This document shows positions 28,751 through 38,318 of a DNA stretch of 64,000 nt, piece by piece; position 1 is the stretch's first letter; each line of letters opens with the position of its first letter. The translations under genes and the position numbers were made by a program. The stretch lies in assembly GCF_001078705.1 (NCBI RefSeq), contig NZ_CDMW01000001.1, forward strand, positions 2,163,541 through 2,227,540, written 5' to 3'. Origin of the DNA: Streptococcus sanguinis. GTDB lineage: Bacteria; Bacillota; Bacilli; Lactobacillales; Streptococcaceae. The notes under the pieces were generated by a model that was not told the origin of the DNA, made no database searches, and worked only from the letters and a program-made list of their open reading frames with translations.

Positions 28751-29749
28751 TTACTCCTTTGCATCTGAAAATTCAATAACCGATTTACCAACAACATCTG
28801 TTTCCAACATGGTCCGAATTTGACGAATCGTGCTATAAACAGCCTTAGCATCGCTAGAGCCATGCGTTTTGACAACAGGCGCTTTCAAGCCGAATAGAAC
28901 TGCACCGCCTGCACTAGAATAGTCCAGACTATTTTTGAGTCCTCGCAGGCTGTCCTTGAGCAGCCAAGCTCCCAATTTAGCCTTGAAACCACCGCCTAAA
29001 ATAGATTTCTTCAGCTGACCCATGATACTGATAGCAGTTCCTTCGATTGATTTCAGAACAGCATTACCAGTAAACCCATCTGCAACAACAACATCCGCTA
29101 CATCATCCATCAAATCACGCGCTTCTACATTGCCGATAAAGTTAAGTGTTGAATCCCCAGCTAAAAGCTCATAGGCTTCCTTGCGCAGAGGATCGCCCTT
29201 GCTGCTTTCCGTTCCGTTATTCAAGAGACCCACCCTCGGCTTCTTGATTCCTCGGACATTTTCAGCATAGAAAGAACCCAAAGTCGCATACTGGTGTAAA
29301 TGATGGGCTGTGTTTTCAGCATTGGCTCCCAGATCCAGCATATCAAATCCCTGACCGTCAACCGTTGGCATAGTAGATAAGAGACCCGGTCGGTCAATAT
29401 TCTTGATACGCCCCACGATAAAGAAACCTGCCGCCAAAAGCGCTCCAGTATTTCCAGCAGACAGCATTGCATCTGCTTCCCCTGCCTTCACAGCCTTGGC
29501 TGCCAGCACCATACTAGCCTCTTTCTTCTGACGGATGGCCTTGGTCGGCTCGTCGTCCGAGTCAATCTTTTCCTCCGTGTGGATGATGCGGACCCGCTCA
29601 CCAGCAGTCAGATAGGGCTTGATTTTCGCTTCGTCGCCATAAAGGAGAATTTCAATATCCGAAAACTCCTGTACCGCTCGATTGGCTCCTTCCACCAGAG
29701 CCTGAGGGGCATTATCCCCTCCCATAGCATCAACAGCTATTTTTTTCAT
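28751..29749 (-). CDS. plsX: Phosphate acyltransferase PlsX
   Basis: A 332-residue enzyme making acyl-phosphate from acyl-ACP for phospholipid synthesis. It starts [20 protein letters not shown], the diagnostic N-terminus, followed by [12 protein letters not shown] and [14 protein letters not shown]. Its neighbour acpP is its substrate carrier. Intact. Confidence 0.96.
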   Translation of the reverse strand: MKKIAVDAMGGDNAPQALVEGANRAVQEFSDIEILLYGDEAKIKPYLTAGERVRIIHTEEKIDSDDEPTKAIRQKKEASMVLAAKAVKAGEADAMLSAGNTGALLAAGFFIVGRIKNIDRPGLLSTMPTVDGQGFDMLDLGANAENTAHHLHQYATLGSFYAENVRGIKKPRVGLLNNGTESSKGDPLRKEAYELLAGDSTLNFIGNVEARDLMDDVADVVVADGFTGNAVLKSIEGTAISIMGQLKKSILGGGFKAKLGAWLLKDSLRGLKNSLDYSSAGGAVLFGLKAPVVKTHGSSDAKAVYSTIRQIRTMLETDVVGKSVIEFSDAKE

Positions 29750-29754
29750 TCGAT

Positions 29755-30528
29755 TTATTCCTCGTTCTTATCTTTTAAAATGCTTCCCCAGTCCCCCAGA
29801 GAATCTATAAATTTTTTGGATTTGAGATGGATGCCGACATATTCATCATAGAGCAGGTCGATAAAATCCCGCAACTGCTTTTTAATATCTGGCTTCAAAG
29901 AAATGGTCTCCAATTCGCTAAAGCGGACCGCCTGAAACTGGTCCAGCAGAAAAGGAAGATTGGGATTCAGATGGCAGCGCCGTTCATCCTGATGGTAATG
30001 ATCAGGGCAAAGAACTCCGCTATATTTGAAAGAGAAGTCAAAAGGCAGACCCGTTCGATGACAAAAAGCACAGTCATGGAAGTTCAGCGAAACTCCAAAA
30101 CGTGACAAAATCTGAATCTCAAAGATATTGGTCAGCACTTCATAGTCCAGACCATCATTCATCAGCTCCAGGGTTTTCTGCAGAAAAGCAAAGAGCGCCG
30201 GATCCGGCTGATTGTCCTGAAGACTGGCATCTGCCAAGGCCGCCACATAGCTGGCATAGGCCATGATGAATAAATCCTCATTGATGCGATGGTAGGTAAC
30301 CACATCCTGATAGTCCTCGATATAGCTAAGACCATCATCATTGATTTTCATCAGTAAGTTCGCCGCAGTCAAAGGCTGAATGACGGGTGCTAGCTTGGAT
30401 TTACCAGCATGCTTGACGAAAAACATACGCTTGCCAGCCTGTTCCGTAAAGATCTTGACCAACTTATCATCCTCACGGAAATTGCGGTTATAGAGAACCA
30501 GACCTTGACTTGTTAGAGATTTAAGCAT
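29755..30528 (-). CDS. recO: DNA repair protein RecO
   Basis: A 257-residue protein of the RecFOR pathway, loading RecA on SSB-coated DNA. N-terminal OB fold ([20 protein letters not shown]), then a helical part with a zinc-finger-like [11 protein letters not shown] and CPDH at about 177-200. The start overlaps the end of araT by 8 bases. Confidence 0.94.
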   Translation of the reverse strand: MLKSLTSQGLVLYNRNFREDDKLVKIFTEQAGKRMFFVKHAGKSKLAPVIQPLTAANLLMKINDDGLSYIEDYQDVVTYHRINEDLFIMAYASYVAALADASLQDNQPDPALFAFLQKTLELMNDGLDYEVLTNIFEIQILSRFGVSLNFHDCAFCHRTGLPFDFSFKYSGVLCPDHYHQDERRCHLNPNLPFLLDQFQAVRFSELETISLKPDIKKQLRDFIDLLYDEYVGIHLKSKKFIDSLGDWGSILKDKNEE

Positions 30529-31693
30529 AGTCCTCCATGTAGTCCTTGAGGCGTTTCAGAGCTTCTCGAATCGTTTCCATACTAGCCGCGTAGGACAGGC
30601 GGATATAGCCTTCCCCGTATTGACCAAAAGCCGCCCCCGGGATAAAGGCCACGGCCTTCCTCTCTGCAAAATCCTGCAGAAAGGCGAAAGAATCTTGATT
30701 ATAACCATCTGGTATCTTAGCAAAAATATAAAAAGCTCCATCTGGTTTGATAATCTTAAAGCCTAGCTCTGCCATTTTCTCTATGATATAATCGCGACGC
30801 TGGATATACTCAGATTTCATTGGTTCCGCATCATCTTTCCCAACTGTCAGAGCTTCAATGCCGGCAAACTGAGCCATGGTATTGGCCGCTGTTACGAGAT
30901 ACTGATGGCTCTTAATCAGCTGAGCAGTGAAAACTGCGGGAGCAAAGATAAAGCCCAACCGCCAGCCAGTCATGGCATGGGATTTAGACAGGCCGTTGAT
31001 GACAATGGTTTGGTCTGGCAGATACTGCGCGATGGAGACATGCCCCTGCTCTGTATAGGTCAGCTCAGAATAGACCTCATCACAGACCACAAAGACTTGG
31101 TATTTTCCTAGGACATCCGCCAGAGCTTTTATCTGCTCCCGCGAATAAGTCACGCCGGTCGGATTGGCTGGATAATTAAGAATGACCGCTTTTAGCTGCT
31201 CGCCCTGTTCTAAAATAGCCGCTTCCAGCATCTCTGGAGTGAGGACAAAGTTATTGGCCGTTGTGTCAATCTCGACAATCTCCGCCCCCACTAGATTGAC
31301 AATGGGCTCATAGCCTGGATAAGCAGGAGCTGGCAGCAAGACCTTGTCACCTTCTTCCAGAATGGCTGTCAGTGTAGCCGACAAGGCCTCTGTTGCCCCG
31401 ATAGTGATTAAGACCTCATCTTCTGGGCGATAGTGCAGATTGTACTTTTCTTTCATAAAGCTGCTGGCCGCCTGACGCAGCTCCAAGAGACCGCTCATGC
31501 CAGTGTAGTGGCTTTGATTAGCATCAATCGCTGCCTTGGCTGCTGCTTTGATATGATCCGGTGTCGTAAAATCCGGCTCCCCTAAGGTCAGCCGAAGAAC
31601 CCCAGGAATAGCAGAAATTGATTGGTCGAACTGACGAATCAGTGAAATTTCTATTTTTCCTAAGTTTTTATTAAATTTCTTACTTAAATCCAT
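30521..31693 (-). CDS. araT: Aromatic/class I aminotransferase
   Basis: A 390-residue fold-type I PLP enzyme. The PLP Lys is Lys237 in [25 protein letters not shown] and CDEVYSEL bind the cofactor ring and phosphate. It matches the streptococcal AraT/PatA group for aromatic amino acid transamination. Its coupling to recO is the usual arrangement in streptococci. Substrate range is inferred. Confidence 0.92.
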   Translation of the reverse strand: MDLSKKFNKNLGKIEISLIRQFDQSISAIPGVLRLTLGEPDFTTPDHIKAAAKAAIDANQSHYTGMSGLLELRQAASSFMKEKYNLHYRPEDEVLITIGATEALSATLTAILEEGDKVLLPAPAYPGYEPIVNLVGAEIVEIDTTANNFVLTPEMLEAAILEQGEQLKAVILNYPANPTGVTYSREQIKALADVLGKYQVFVVCDEVYSELTYTEQGHVSIAQYLPDQTIVINGLSKSHAMTGWRLGFIFAPAVFTAQLIKSHQYLVTAANTMAQFAGIEALTVGKDDAEPMKSEYIQRRDYIIEKMAELGFKIIKPDGAFYIFAKIPDGYNQDSFAFLQDFAERKAVAFIPGAAFGQYGEGYIRLSYAASMETIREALKRLKDYMEDYA

Positions 31694-31775
31694 ACATACC
31701 TCCAGCCGCTCAATAGAACTATTATACTATAAATGCAGAAGCATAGCAAAAGCTATTACATGATTTCTTATGCAG

Positions 31776-31808
31776 AAAAAGGACTAAGCTTGCACTCAGT
31801 CCCTTTTT
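31776..31808 (-). terminator. Terminator downstream of the sortase gene
   Basis: AAAGGACT near 31778 pairs with AGTCCCTTT near 31798, with A and T runs on both sides. It lies about 65 bases past the sortase stop. Confidence 0.6.
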
Positions 31809-31872
31809 TCCTTGCCTTAAAATTCTTTACTGCTAGATAATGGATATAACCACATCTCACGTGACTGACCAA

Positions 31873-32718
31873 TCAACGAGTCGGAGTATAGGTCAATTCC
31901 TTGCCATGCTTGGCCAGAAAATCTCCCAGTTCTGAATCAGGAATCTGCCGCAAATAAAGGTTAGAACGAATCGTATCATCTTCCTCACGACAGGTTGAGA
32001 GAACTAAATACCGGTCACTCGCCTTAATCTGGATCTTAGGATCCTTAGTACGAGCAGCCTCATAGATATTTTTAAGCTGAGTCGTAAAGTCCTCGTCGTC
32101 CTTAAACTCCGTCCGATAAAAAGCCGTCTCTTCCGGCACGATGACCAGTCCCATAGCTTGATAATAATACTTACGCTCAGGAGTCTCAATCACCACATAT
32201 CTATGTTTGTCAAAATAATCCTGACGATCATAGTAGTTGACATCATTAAACATGCGATGGTCTCCTGCCTTGCTGCCCCGAGCATGAGCGAAAAGCCAGG
32301 TAAGTCGATCACTGAAATCTTTATGATTATCTTTATCCATGAAGACCGCACCCATATAAGGCTCATGATTGCCTTCAAAGGTCTTCAGCAGATAAGTTTC
32401 ATTATCTTTCGTTTGCACCACCGGCTCATCCAACTGTGTACCAGGAGCATAGACATAGCCTATCGTTTCTGAATTCACAGCCTTCAGTTTAGCAAAACGC
32501 TCTGCTAAATAATCCTTTTCTGTCTGACTGGAATCTGCTGTAGAAGAGCTTAACGTTTCAATCCTGCTGGGAGGCGAAACTCGAGGCTTACTGCCTGTTC
32601 CTGAGGAACGAAAAGCATAAAAAACAGAAAAAATAACCAGAACAATCAACAGGAGGCAGATGCCAACAACAAGGAGCTGTTTCTTATTCGAAGCTTGACT
32701 CCTATCTTTTTCTTGCAT
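31873..32718 (-). CDS. srtB: Class B-type sortase
   Basis: A 281-residue membrane-anchored transpeptidase. One N-terminal membrane segment (residues 14-35, LLVVGICLLLIVLVIFSVF) and a Ser/Thr-rich linker precede the catalytic domain. The triad is His145 (WLFAHARG), Cys243 (LVLSTCREEDD) and Arg251 (TIRSNLY). The N-terminal helices plus SETIGYVYAPGTQLDEPVVQ fit class B rather than class A. Such sortases normally serve dedicated local substrates, and the adjacent secreted gene is the only candidate in view. A terminator lies between the two. Confidence 0.9.
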   Translation of the reverse strand: MQEKDRSQASNKKQLLVVGICLLLIVLVIFSVFYAFRSSGTGSKPRVSPPSRIETLSSSTADSSQTEKDYLAERFAKLKAVNSETIGYVYAPGTQLDEPVVQTKDNETYLLKTFEGNHEPYMGAVFMDKDNHKDFSDRLTWLFAHARGSKAGDHRMFNDVNYYDRQDYFDKHRYVVIETPERKYYYQAMGLVIVPEETAFYRTEFKDDEDFTTQLKNIYEAARTKDPKIQIKASDRYLVLSTCREEDDTIRSNLYLRQIPDSELGDFLAKHGKELTYTPTR

Positions 32719-32753
32719 AATTTAAAAATCCTTTATTTTTCATTTTTGATAAA

Positions 32754-32785
32754 AAATATCACCGAACGAAGGCTCAGTGATATTT
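32754..32785 (-). terminator. Terminator after the LPKTS protein gene
   Basis: AAATATCACTGA pairs with TCGGTGATATTT on the minus strand (12 bp, one G-U), eight-base loop, then T run. It lies 27 bases past the stop, so the sortase gene depends on read-through or its own promoter. Confidence 0.85.
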
Positions 32786-32812
32786 AAGCGTTAGCACAAA
32801 TTAAAGACAAGG

Positions 32813-33382
32813 TTATTTAACTGCACTTGTTTTAGGAAGTGACTTGTCTTCAGAGTTTTCCTCATTTTCCTTGTTTTCTTCTTTTACTTCCGGAGCTTTT
32901 TTTGCTTTATTTTCTGATTTTTTAGTCCTCCTTTTACCTGCTGCTGAAGAGGATGCCGCCGAAGATTGAGACGGTACCGGAAAAGTCGGAACTGATGAAG
33001 AGGCTGTGGAGTATGGTGCTGCCGAATAAGCCGGTGTAGATGGATCTGTAGTAGACGGTGCCGCTGAAGACTGATCCGCATTAGCCGACTCTCCTTCACC
33101 AATAACAAGAACTTTGTTACCAGCCTGATCCTCCATCACTGAACTCTTGCCAACTGGTGCTTTCTTAGCTTCAGCAACTTGCTGATCCAGAGCTGATTGT
33201 GCGTCTCTATAGGCCTGCAGTTCATCCATAATTTTGCCGGATTCTGCGTCCGTACTCCCTTGGGGAACTTCATTATTATCAATGTCATTAACCCAAAGAC
33301 TGCCTGTACCCTCAGCAAATACTGGTGCAGCAGCCGCAAAAAGAGAAAGGGCTACAGCACTTGAAAGTAAAACCTTTTTCAT
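32813..33382 (-). CDS. Secreted Ser-rich protein ending in an LPKTS motif
   Basis: A 189-residue exported protein. Signal peptide of about 23 residues (MKKVLLSSAVALSLFAAAAP, cleavage after VFA). A short coil (SGKIMDELQAYRDAQSALDQ) is followed by a Ser/Pro/Thr-rich stretch (about 100-145), then a basic/acidic tail, and the very end reads LPKTSAVK (182-189). This looks like a sorting motif, but the hydrophobic segment and charged tail of LPXTG proteins are absent, and no frame downstream supplies them. It lies next to a class B sortase. It could be a non-canonical substrate or a decayed wall protein. AGAGGAG precedes the ATG. Confidence 0.85.
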   Translation of the reverse strand: MKKVLLSSAVALSLFAAAAPVFAEGTGSLWVNDIDNNEVPQGSTDAESGKIMDELQAYRDAQSALDQQVAEAKKAPVGKSSVMEDQAGNKVLVIGEGESANADQSSAAPSTTDPSTPAYSAAPYSTASSSVPTFPVPSQSSAASSSAAGKRRTKKSENKAKKAPEVKEENKENEENSEDKSLPKTSAVK

Positions 33383-33450
33383 TATCTCATCTCCTCTTTA
33401 CTTTTCAAAAATAATTGTAACTCCCCGTTACCTAATATTACCTACTATTA

Positions 33451-33479
33451 AGTATAGTTCGAACTCTAAAAAAAGTCAA
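33451..33479 (-). promoter_or_regulatory. Promoter of the LPKTS protein gene
   Basis: On the minus strand TTGACT (33474-33479), 17 bases, TATACT (33451-33456). A near-consensus promoter about 70 bases before the start codon. Confidence 0.8.
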
Positions 33480-33647
33480 GAATTTTACTACATAAAAATT
33501 TCTAAAATCAAAGAATACCAAGGGATGAGACAAATTGTTAATTTACCAACTATTTAAATGGTCATTTATTTATATTTGAAACATCAAGTAGTTTGAGTCT
33601 TCTTTTAAAGTTGATGTTAGATTTTTTTAAAAAAAGTAGGAATGAAA

Positions 33648-33678
33648 TAAAAAGAAGCTAGGAATCAAACTTCCCAGC
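33648..33678 (-). terminator. Terminator of prsA
   Basis: GCTGGGAA pairs with TTCCTAGC on the minus strand (33671-33678 with 33657-33664) and is followed by CTTCTTTTTAT. It lies just after the prsA stop. Confidence 0.8.
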
Positions 33679-33691
33679 CATATATATCAGA

Positions 33692-34657
33692 TTATTTTTT
33701 CCCTATTTCAAATAAGGGTGACAGTGGCCGTTTCTCATGAATACGGACAATGGCTTCCCCTAGAAGATACGCAATGGAAATCTGATCAATCTTATCAATC
33801 AAGCGCTCTTGAGGTAGATAAATCGTATCCAACACAACCAATTTTTTAATCGCCGACTTTTGGATATTATCCATAGCCGGACCAGACAAGACTGGATGCG
33901 TACAGCTAGCATAGACTTCTACAGCCCCCGCATCAGCCAGAGCATCAGCCGCGTGACAAATAGTCCCTGCTGTATCAATCATATCATCAATTAGAATACA
34001 AGTTTTTCCTTCCACCTTACCAATGATGTTCATGACTTCACTGCTATTCATCTTGTCTACACTGCGACGCTTATCAATAATCGCAATCGGAGTTTTCAGA
34101 AACTCTGCTAACTTACGGGCCCGACTCACACCACCATGGTCAGGACTGACTACCACATAGTCGCCCCCTGTCATATTACGGCGCTCAAAGTAATCAGCAA
34201 TCAAAGGTGCACCCATCAAGTGATCTACTGGAATGTCAAAGAAGCCCTGGATTTGCGCTGCGTGCAAGTCAATAGTCAGCATCCGATCCACACCAGCAAT
34301 TTCCAACATATTAGCAACTAATTTAGATGTAATTGGCTCACGAGCTCTGGCCTTGCGATCCTGTCGAGCATAACCATAGTAAGGCATGACAACATTGATG
34401 GATTCAGCGCTGGCCCGTTTCAAAGCATCTACCATAATCAAGATTTCCATCAAATTATCATTGACTGGCGAGCTGGTAGACTGCAAAATAAAGACGTGTT
34501 TCCCACGAATAGATTCTTCAATATTCACTTGAATCTCTCCATCAGAAAACTGACGGACAGTTGATTTCCCAAGTGGCAATCCAATCTCTTGAGCAACACG
34601 CTGCGCTAATTCTTGATTAGAAGAAAGAGCAAAGAGTTTTAAATCAGAAAAAGACAT
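33692..34657 (-). CDS. prsA: Ribose-phosphate pyrophosphokinase
   Basis: A 321-residue PRPP synthase (class I), making PRPP from ribose-5-phosphate and ATP for purines, pyrimidines, His and NAD. Motifs: [27 protein letters not shown] and the PRPP loop [20 protein letters not shown]. Intact. It stands alone between terminators, near the purine genes it feeds. Confidence 0.96.
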   Translation of the reverse strand: MSFSDLKLFALSSNQELAQRVAQEIGLPLGKSTVRQFSDGEIQVNIEESIRGKHVFILQSTSSPVNDNLMEILIMVDALKRASAESINVVMPYYGYARQDRKARAREPITSKLVANMLEIAGVDRMLTIDLHAAQIQGFFDIPVDHLMGAPLIADYFERRNMTGGDYVVVSPDHGGVSRARKLAEFLKTPIAIIDKRRSVDKMNSSEVMNIIGKVEGKTCILIDDMIDTAGTICHAADALADAGAVEVYASCTHPVLSGPAMDNIQKSAIKKLVVLDTIYLPQERLIDKIDQISIAYLLGEAIVRIHEKRPLSPLFEIGKK

Positions 34658-34753
34658 GATTCCCTCCAGATTCTAAATTGTCTTTCATTGTCCAATTACA
34701 ACTTTTCCCAACTACCATTGTAACTTTTTTCAGTTGATTTTTCAATTAAAAAT

Positions 34754-34776
34754 AAAAAACGCCAGAGGCGCTTTTT
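34754..34776 (-). terminator. Terminator of pcsB
   Basis: AAAAA-G-CGCC, loop TCT, GGCG-TTTTTT on the minus strand, 6 bases past the pcsB stop; one bulged base in the stem. Confidence 0.75.
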
Positions 34777-34781
34777 ACTGA

Positions 34782-36005
34782 TTAGTTCGGATAGATATAT
34801 GAAACTGTACCTTGTGCAGTTGTTGGGTTAAACCATCCACGGTAGTTACCGATTGATTGTTGTCCAAGGTAGTTTGCTTCTGATACTTGGATGCTTGTAG
34901 TAGATTGAACAGCTGTTACTACTGCAACGTGTCCGTATCCACCGTCAGTCCAACATGCAATTGCGCCAACTTCTGGCTGTGAACCAACACGGAAGCCTGC
35001 TGCTGCTGCGCTTGCTGACCATTGTCCACCATTACCCCAGTAATCGCCAGCCCAAGGAGCTAATGTCTTAGCACCCCAAGTACATTGACCTACTGGATAA
35101 GAAGAGGCAGATGAGCTATAAACTGGTCTATTCGCACGAGCAACAGATTGAGTTACTGCAGGTGCTGCAGGTGCTGCCGCAGCTGGTGCTGCCGCAGATG
35201 AAGGTGAATTAACAACTGCTTGGACCTGAGCTTGCAGCGTAGTATTTCCTGAAGCTTCAACTGCTTGACGTTGTGCTTCTTGCTCTGCTTTATAAGCTGC
35301 TTCACGAGCTGCTGCTTCAGCTGCCGCTTTTTCAGCTGCCGCTTTCTCTTCAAGAAGTGAATTCTTTTCACCTTCAGCAGTTGCTTTTTCAGCTGCAAGG
35401 CTTGCTTGAGCTGCTTTCAGTTCTGCTTGTTTTGTTGCCAAAGTTTGTTCATCATCAGCTAACTTTTCTTGGTTGGCAATAACAGTATTAATAGCTTCGT
35501 TATTTGCAACTTGCTTTTCAGCAATTGCTTCTTTATCTTTCTTTTGTTGTTCCAGCATCTTGTTATTTGCTGAAACAATTTCACTCATAGCTGCTACACG
35601 AGAGATAGCTTCTGTGATAGAGCTAGAATTTACAACTGTATTGATGTAGCTAGTAGCAGTTCCGTTTGTTTGGGCACTGCGTGCTTGATTGGCAAGAGAC
35701 TCATTACGAGCTACGATATTTTTAGACAGTTCGTCAATCTCAGCAGACAGTTTTGCAGATTCAGCAGACAGTTTTTCATTTTCTGCTTTAAGATCTTCTT
35801 GTTGCTTTTGAATAGCAGATACTTGGCCTTGAATCTCATTGACTTGTGTCTGAGCTGATTGTTGTTGCTCTGTCAAACTATTAATCTTGCTGTCTTGTGC
35901 AGCAATCTTTTCATCAGTTGTCTCCGCTTTAACGCTCACAAGTGCAGCTCCTTGTGAAAGGATAACTGTACTCAATAAAATTGATGTGAGTAGTTTTTTC
36001 TTCAT
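34782..36005 (-). CDS. pcsB: PcsB-type peptidoglycan hydrolase for cell separation
   Basis: A 407-residue exported protein. Signal peptide ([20 protein letters not shown], cleavage near VKAE), then a long coiled coil to about residue 250 rich in Gln/Ala/Glu, an Ala-rich linker ([11 protein letters not shown]), and a CHAP domain (about 301-407) with Cys in [10 protein letters not shown] and His in GGYGHVAVV. In pneumococcus PcsB works with FtsEX at the septum. The MKKK start at 36005 is chosen because it begins the signal peptide. A WalR/VicR box lies upstream. The CHAP domain is very similar to that of the protein at 16569-18524. Confidence 0.94.
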   Translation of the reverse strand: MKKKLLTSILLSTVILSQGAALVSVKAETTDEKIAAQDSKINSLTEQQQSAQTQVNEIQGQVSAIQKQQEDLKAENEKLSAESAKLSAEIDELSKNIVARNESLANQARSAQTNGTATSYINTVVNSSSITEAISRVAAMSEIVSANNKMLEQQKKDKEAIAEKQVANNEAINTVIANQEKLADDEQTLATKQAELKAAQASLAAEKATAEGEKNSLLEEKAAAEKAAAEAAAREAAYKAEQEAQRQAVEASGNTTLQAQVQAVVNSPSSAAAPAAAAPAAPAVTQSVARANRPVYSSSASSYPVGQCTWGAKTLAPWAGDYWGNGGQWSASAAAAGFRVGSQPEVGAIACWTDGGYGHVAVVTAVQSTTSIQVSEANYLGQQSIGNYRGWFNPTTAQGTVSYIYPN

Positions 36006-36040
36006 AAAAATAATACACTCCTTCTTATAAGACATTATCT

Positions 36041-36083
36041 AGTATACCAGAAAATACCGTATCATATGTTACGCATTTGTTAC
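36041..36083 (-). promoter_or_regulatory. pcsB promoter with VicR/WalR box
   Basis: TGTTAC-GCATT-TGTTAC (36067-36083, plus-strand reading) exactly fits the WalR/VicR consensus TGTWAH-N5-TGTWAH. It lies just upstream of the -35 position of an extended -10 TGG-TATACT (36041-36046 on the minus strand) that has no good -35. This is the layout of an activated promoter and matches the known VicRK control of pcsB. Confidence 0.8.
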
Positions 36084-36101
36084 ATTTTTATTTCTTGTTT
36101 A

Positions 36102-36602
36102 TCATAAATATATTTTTTCGAAAATAGGCTGAAAAATGAGGAATATCAAGCTATTGAGGAGTATAGTCGGTACTAAACTGCTAAGGACAAAATCTTGTAA
36201 ATTCAGACTAGAAAGATTCAAAAATACTGCAAAAGCAAAGCTGGTTAATTCAAATAAAAATACAAGAATCAAAACAGATAAAAAGCGAGTAAATTTATTT
36301 AAAAGCATAGTCGAACTAGACTGACAAACCAAGAGACTTAAAAGAGGAAAAAGAATAAGAGCAATACCGATGGTATGAAAATAGTAAACATCGTAAATCA
36401 GCCCCAGACAGCAAAATAAGAGAATATTGTAGTTTTTAGAGAGGTTGATGGACACAAAAAGCATGAAAATAAAGATAAAATGACTGACTAAATGCCATTG
36501 TAAAGGCAGAATATTAGCCAGAAAAGTCGAAATCTGCCCGTCGATCAATAAAACAAAAAATAAAATAATAGGAGTCAAAAGATGTTCTTTAATATCTCTC
36601 AT
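36102..36602 (-). CDS. mreD: Rod shape-determining protein MreD
   Basis: A 166-residue membrane protein with about five hydrophobic segments, starting MRDIKEHLLTPIILFFVLLI. Its place directly after mreC (one base apart) and before pcsB identifies it. In ovococci MreCD guide peripheral wall synthesis. Sequence alone is weakly conserved. Confidence 0.85.
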   Translation of the reverse strand: MRDIKEHLLTPIILFFVLLIDGQISTFLANILPLQWHLVSHFIFIFMLFVSINLSKNYNILLFCCLGLIYDVYYFHTIGIALILFPLLSLLVCQSSSTMLLNKFTRFLSVLILVFLFELTSFAFAVFLNLSSLNLQDFVLSSLVPTILLNSLIFLIFQPIFEKIYL

Positions 36603-36603
36603 A

Positions 36604-37419
36604 TCAGTTCCCTACCAACATTACAGCACGGATATCCGACAAATCAGCAGCCGGCTTAACCAGGACAACCTTGTTTAACTGATCCTTAGCCTCAGACACA
36701 GAAAGCACCTTACCAACAGGAATATTTTCTGCATTATAAGCACCCAAGCCACTAGTTTCCACCTCATCTCCCTCTTTTATATATTCAGCACTATTTAACT
36801 GACTGATGATATAAGCAGAGTTTTTTGCATCATAACCAGTAATAATCCCATAAACTGGACCAGACTTAGTTTGAATTCTAACAGAAATTTTAGTTGAGCT
36901 TTCCTCGTTAGTCAGTAGAGAAACTAAGCTAGACTGACTATTAGTTTCAGAAACACTTCCTACTAGGCCACCATTAGCGACTACTAGCATAGCATCTGTC
37001 ACATTATCAGATGTCCCCTTGTCGATAGTCAGCTCATTTTTCCAGGATGCTGGCGTACGGGCAATCACTTCGCTGGCAATTTGAACTTGATTTTTATCAG
37101 CCTCTTTAAATTCCAGAAGTTTTCGCAACTGCTCATTCTCATCTTCTAAGGAATCTGCCTTCCCAGCCTTTTCCTCAACCTCATAAAGATTTTTCTTGAG
37201 CTGTTGATTCTCTCTGTAAGTAGACATCAAATCTGACATTTCTCCCTTTTTATCAGCTACAAAAGCAAAAGGAGAGCCGACAAGTCTATCTACAAATGAA
37301 ATAATATTTGAAGTAGTTGATACAAACCAACTAGAAGAGGTAGATAGGATGAGTATCGTCATTGCAACAACTAATACAAAAAAAGAACTCAGAAACTTAG
37401 ATTTTTTAAATCGATTCAT
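36604..37419 (-). CDS. mreC: Rod shape-determining protein MreC
   Basis: A 271-residue protein: one N-terminal membrane segment (residues 12-32), a coiled coil (about 65-105), and the two beta-barrels of MreC, with ARTPASWKNELTIDKGTSDNV and GGLVGSVSE as typical segments. It scaffolds peripheral peptidoglycan synthesis with MreD. It lies 72 bases downstream of the tRNA cluster. Confidence 0.93.
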   Translation of the reverse strand: MNRFKKSKFLSSFFVLVVAMTILILSTSSSWFVSTTSNIISFVDRLVGSPFAFVADKKGEMSDLMSTYRENQQLKKNLYEVEEKAGKADSLEDENEQLRKLLEFKEADKNQVQIASEVIARTPASWKNELTIDKGTSDNVTDAMLVVANGGLVGSVSETNSQSSLVSLLTNEESSTKISVRIQTKSGPVYGIITGYDAKNSAYIISQLNSAEYIKEGDEVETSGLGAYNAENIPVGKVLSVSEAKDQLNKVVLVKPAADLSDIRAVMLVGN

Positions 37420-37491
37420 CAGAAAAACCTCACTAAACAGGACGAGAAAGTATAAGAAAAGGAGATAGCAAATGCTAAACTCCTCATTATA

Positions 37492-37579
37492 CGGAGAATG
37501 GGGGATTCGAACCCCCGCGCCGGTTACCCGACCTAACGATTTAGCAAACCGTCCTCTTCAGCCTCTTGAGTAATTCTCC
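37492..37579 (-). tRNA. tRNA-Ser (GCT)
   Basis: Acceptor GGAGAAT/ATTCTCC, a long variable arm typical of Ser, and anticodon loop TTTGCTAAA. CCA is not encoded. Last of the cluster in transcription order. Confidence 0.93.
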
Positions 37580-37588
37580 AATATTTTA

Positions 37589-37662
<74 letters not shown>

Positions 37663-37695
37663 AAGTTCGAAAACTTGGTATGAACTTTCGTTCAA

Positions 37696-37766
37696 AGCGG
37701 GTGACGAGAATCGAACTCGCGACAACAGCTTGGAAGGCTGTAGTTTTACCACTAAACTACACCCGC
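37696..37766 (-). tRNA. tRNA-Gly (TCC)
   Basis: Acceptor GCGGGTG/CACCCGC, anticodon loop CTTCCAA, T-loop TTCGATT; 71 bases without CCA, as usual for Gly. Confidence 0.94.
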
Positions 37767-37786
37767 ATTTCCAATACGATGATGTA

Positions 37787-37859
37787 TGGCGCGAGACGGA
37801 ATCGAACCGCCGACACATGGAGCTTCAATCCATTGCTCTACCAACTGAGCTACCGAGCC
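37787..37859 (-). tRNA. tRNA-Phe (GAA)
   Basis: Anticodon loop ATTGAAG, T-loop TTCGATT. Acceptor strands GGCTCGG and TCGCGCC pair except for a U4-C69 mismatch, with G7-U66 wobble. Confidence 0.93.
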
Positions 37860-37864
37860 AACTA

Positions 37865-37938
<74 letters not shown>

Positions 37939-37957
37939 TCAATACTATTCGTCCCTA

Positions 37958-38047
37958 AGGAGGATGTGGGATTCGAACCCACGCACGCTTTTACACGCCT
38001 GACGGTTTTCAAGACCGTTCCCTTCAGCCGGACTTGGGTAATCCTCC
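37958..38047 (-). tRNA. tRNA-Ser (TGA)
   Basis: Acceptor GGAGGAT/ATCCTCC, long variable arm, anticodon loop TCTTGAAAA. The discriminator base would be U, unusual for Ser. Confidence 0.93.
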
Positions 38048-38059
38048 AAGATAACACTA

Positions 38060-38133
38060 TGGACCTTGTAGGACTTGAACCTACGACCACTCGGTTATGA
38101 GCCGAGAGCTCTAACCAGCTGAGCTAAAGGTCC
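38060..38133 (-). tRNA. tRNA-Ile2 (CAT, lysidine type)
   Basis: Anticodon CAT with body GGACCTTTAGCTCAG and CTACAAGGTCCA. This differs from the elongator Met next to it and resembles Gram-positive Ile2 tRNAs whose C34 is changed to lysidine to read AUA. It would be called Met by anticodon alone. Confidence 0.75.
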
Positions 38134-38146
38134 GACAAGATCATTA

Positions 38147-38220
38147 TAGCGGCGAAGGGGATCGAACCCCCGACCTCCCGGGTATGAACCGGACGCTCTA
38201 GCCAGCTGAGCTACACCGCC
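38147..38220 (-). tRNA. Elongator tRNA-Met (CAT)
   Basis: Body GGCGGTGTAGCTCAGCTGG, anticodon loop GTTCATA, 3' end CGCCGCTA (G1-U72), as in Gram-positive elongator Met. Confidence 0.9.
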
Positions 38221-38225
38221 ATCTA

Positions 38226-38299
38226 TCGGGAAGACAGGATTCGAACCTGCGACACCTTGGTCCCAAACCAAGTACTCTACCAAGCTGAGCTACTTCCCG
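38226..38299 (-). tRNA. tRNA-Pro (TGG)
   Basis: Acceptor CGGGAAG/CTTCCCG, anticodon loop TTTGGGA, T-loop TTCGAAT. Confidence 0.94.
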
Positions 38300-38318
38300 A
38301 ACTTAAGTTATTACTTAA

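Larger units (their letters stand above)
33383..33691. other. Intergenic region between LPKTS gene and prsA
   Basis: 309 bases without a gene. It contains the promoter for the LPKTS gene, a 10-base near-tandem repeat TTACCTAATA/TTACCTACTA (33428-33447) between promoter and start, AT-rich sequence, and the prsA terminator. Nothing else supportable is seen. Confidence 0.6.

Noticed and set aside
38060-38133. Second elongator tRNA-Met
   Set aside because: The body differs from the elongator Met next to it and fits Gram-positive Ile2; kept as Ile2 with moderate confidence.
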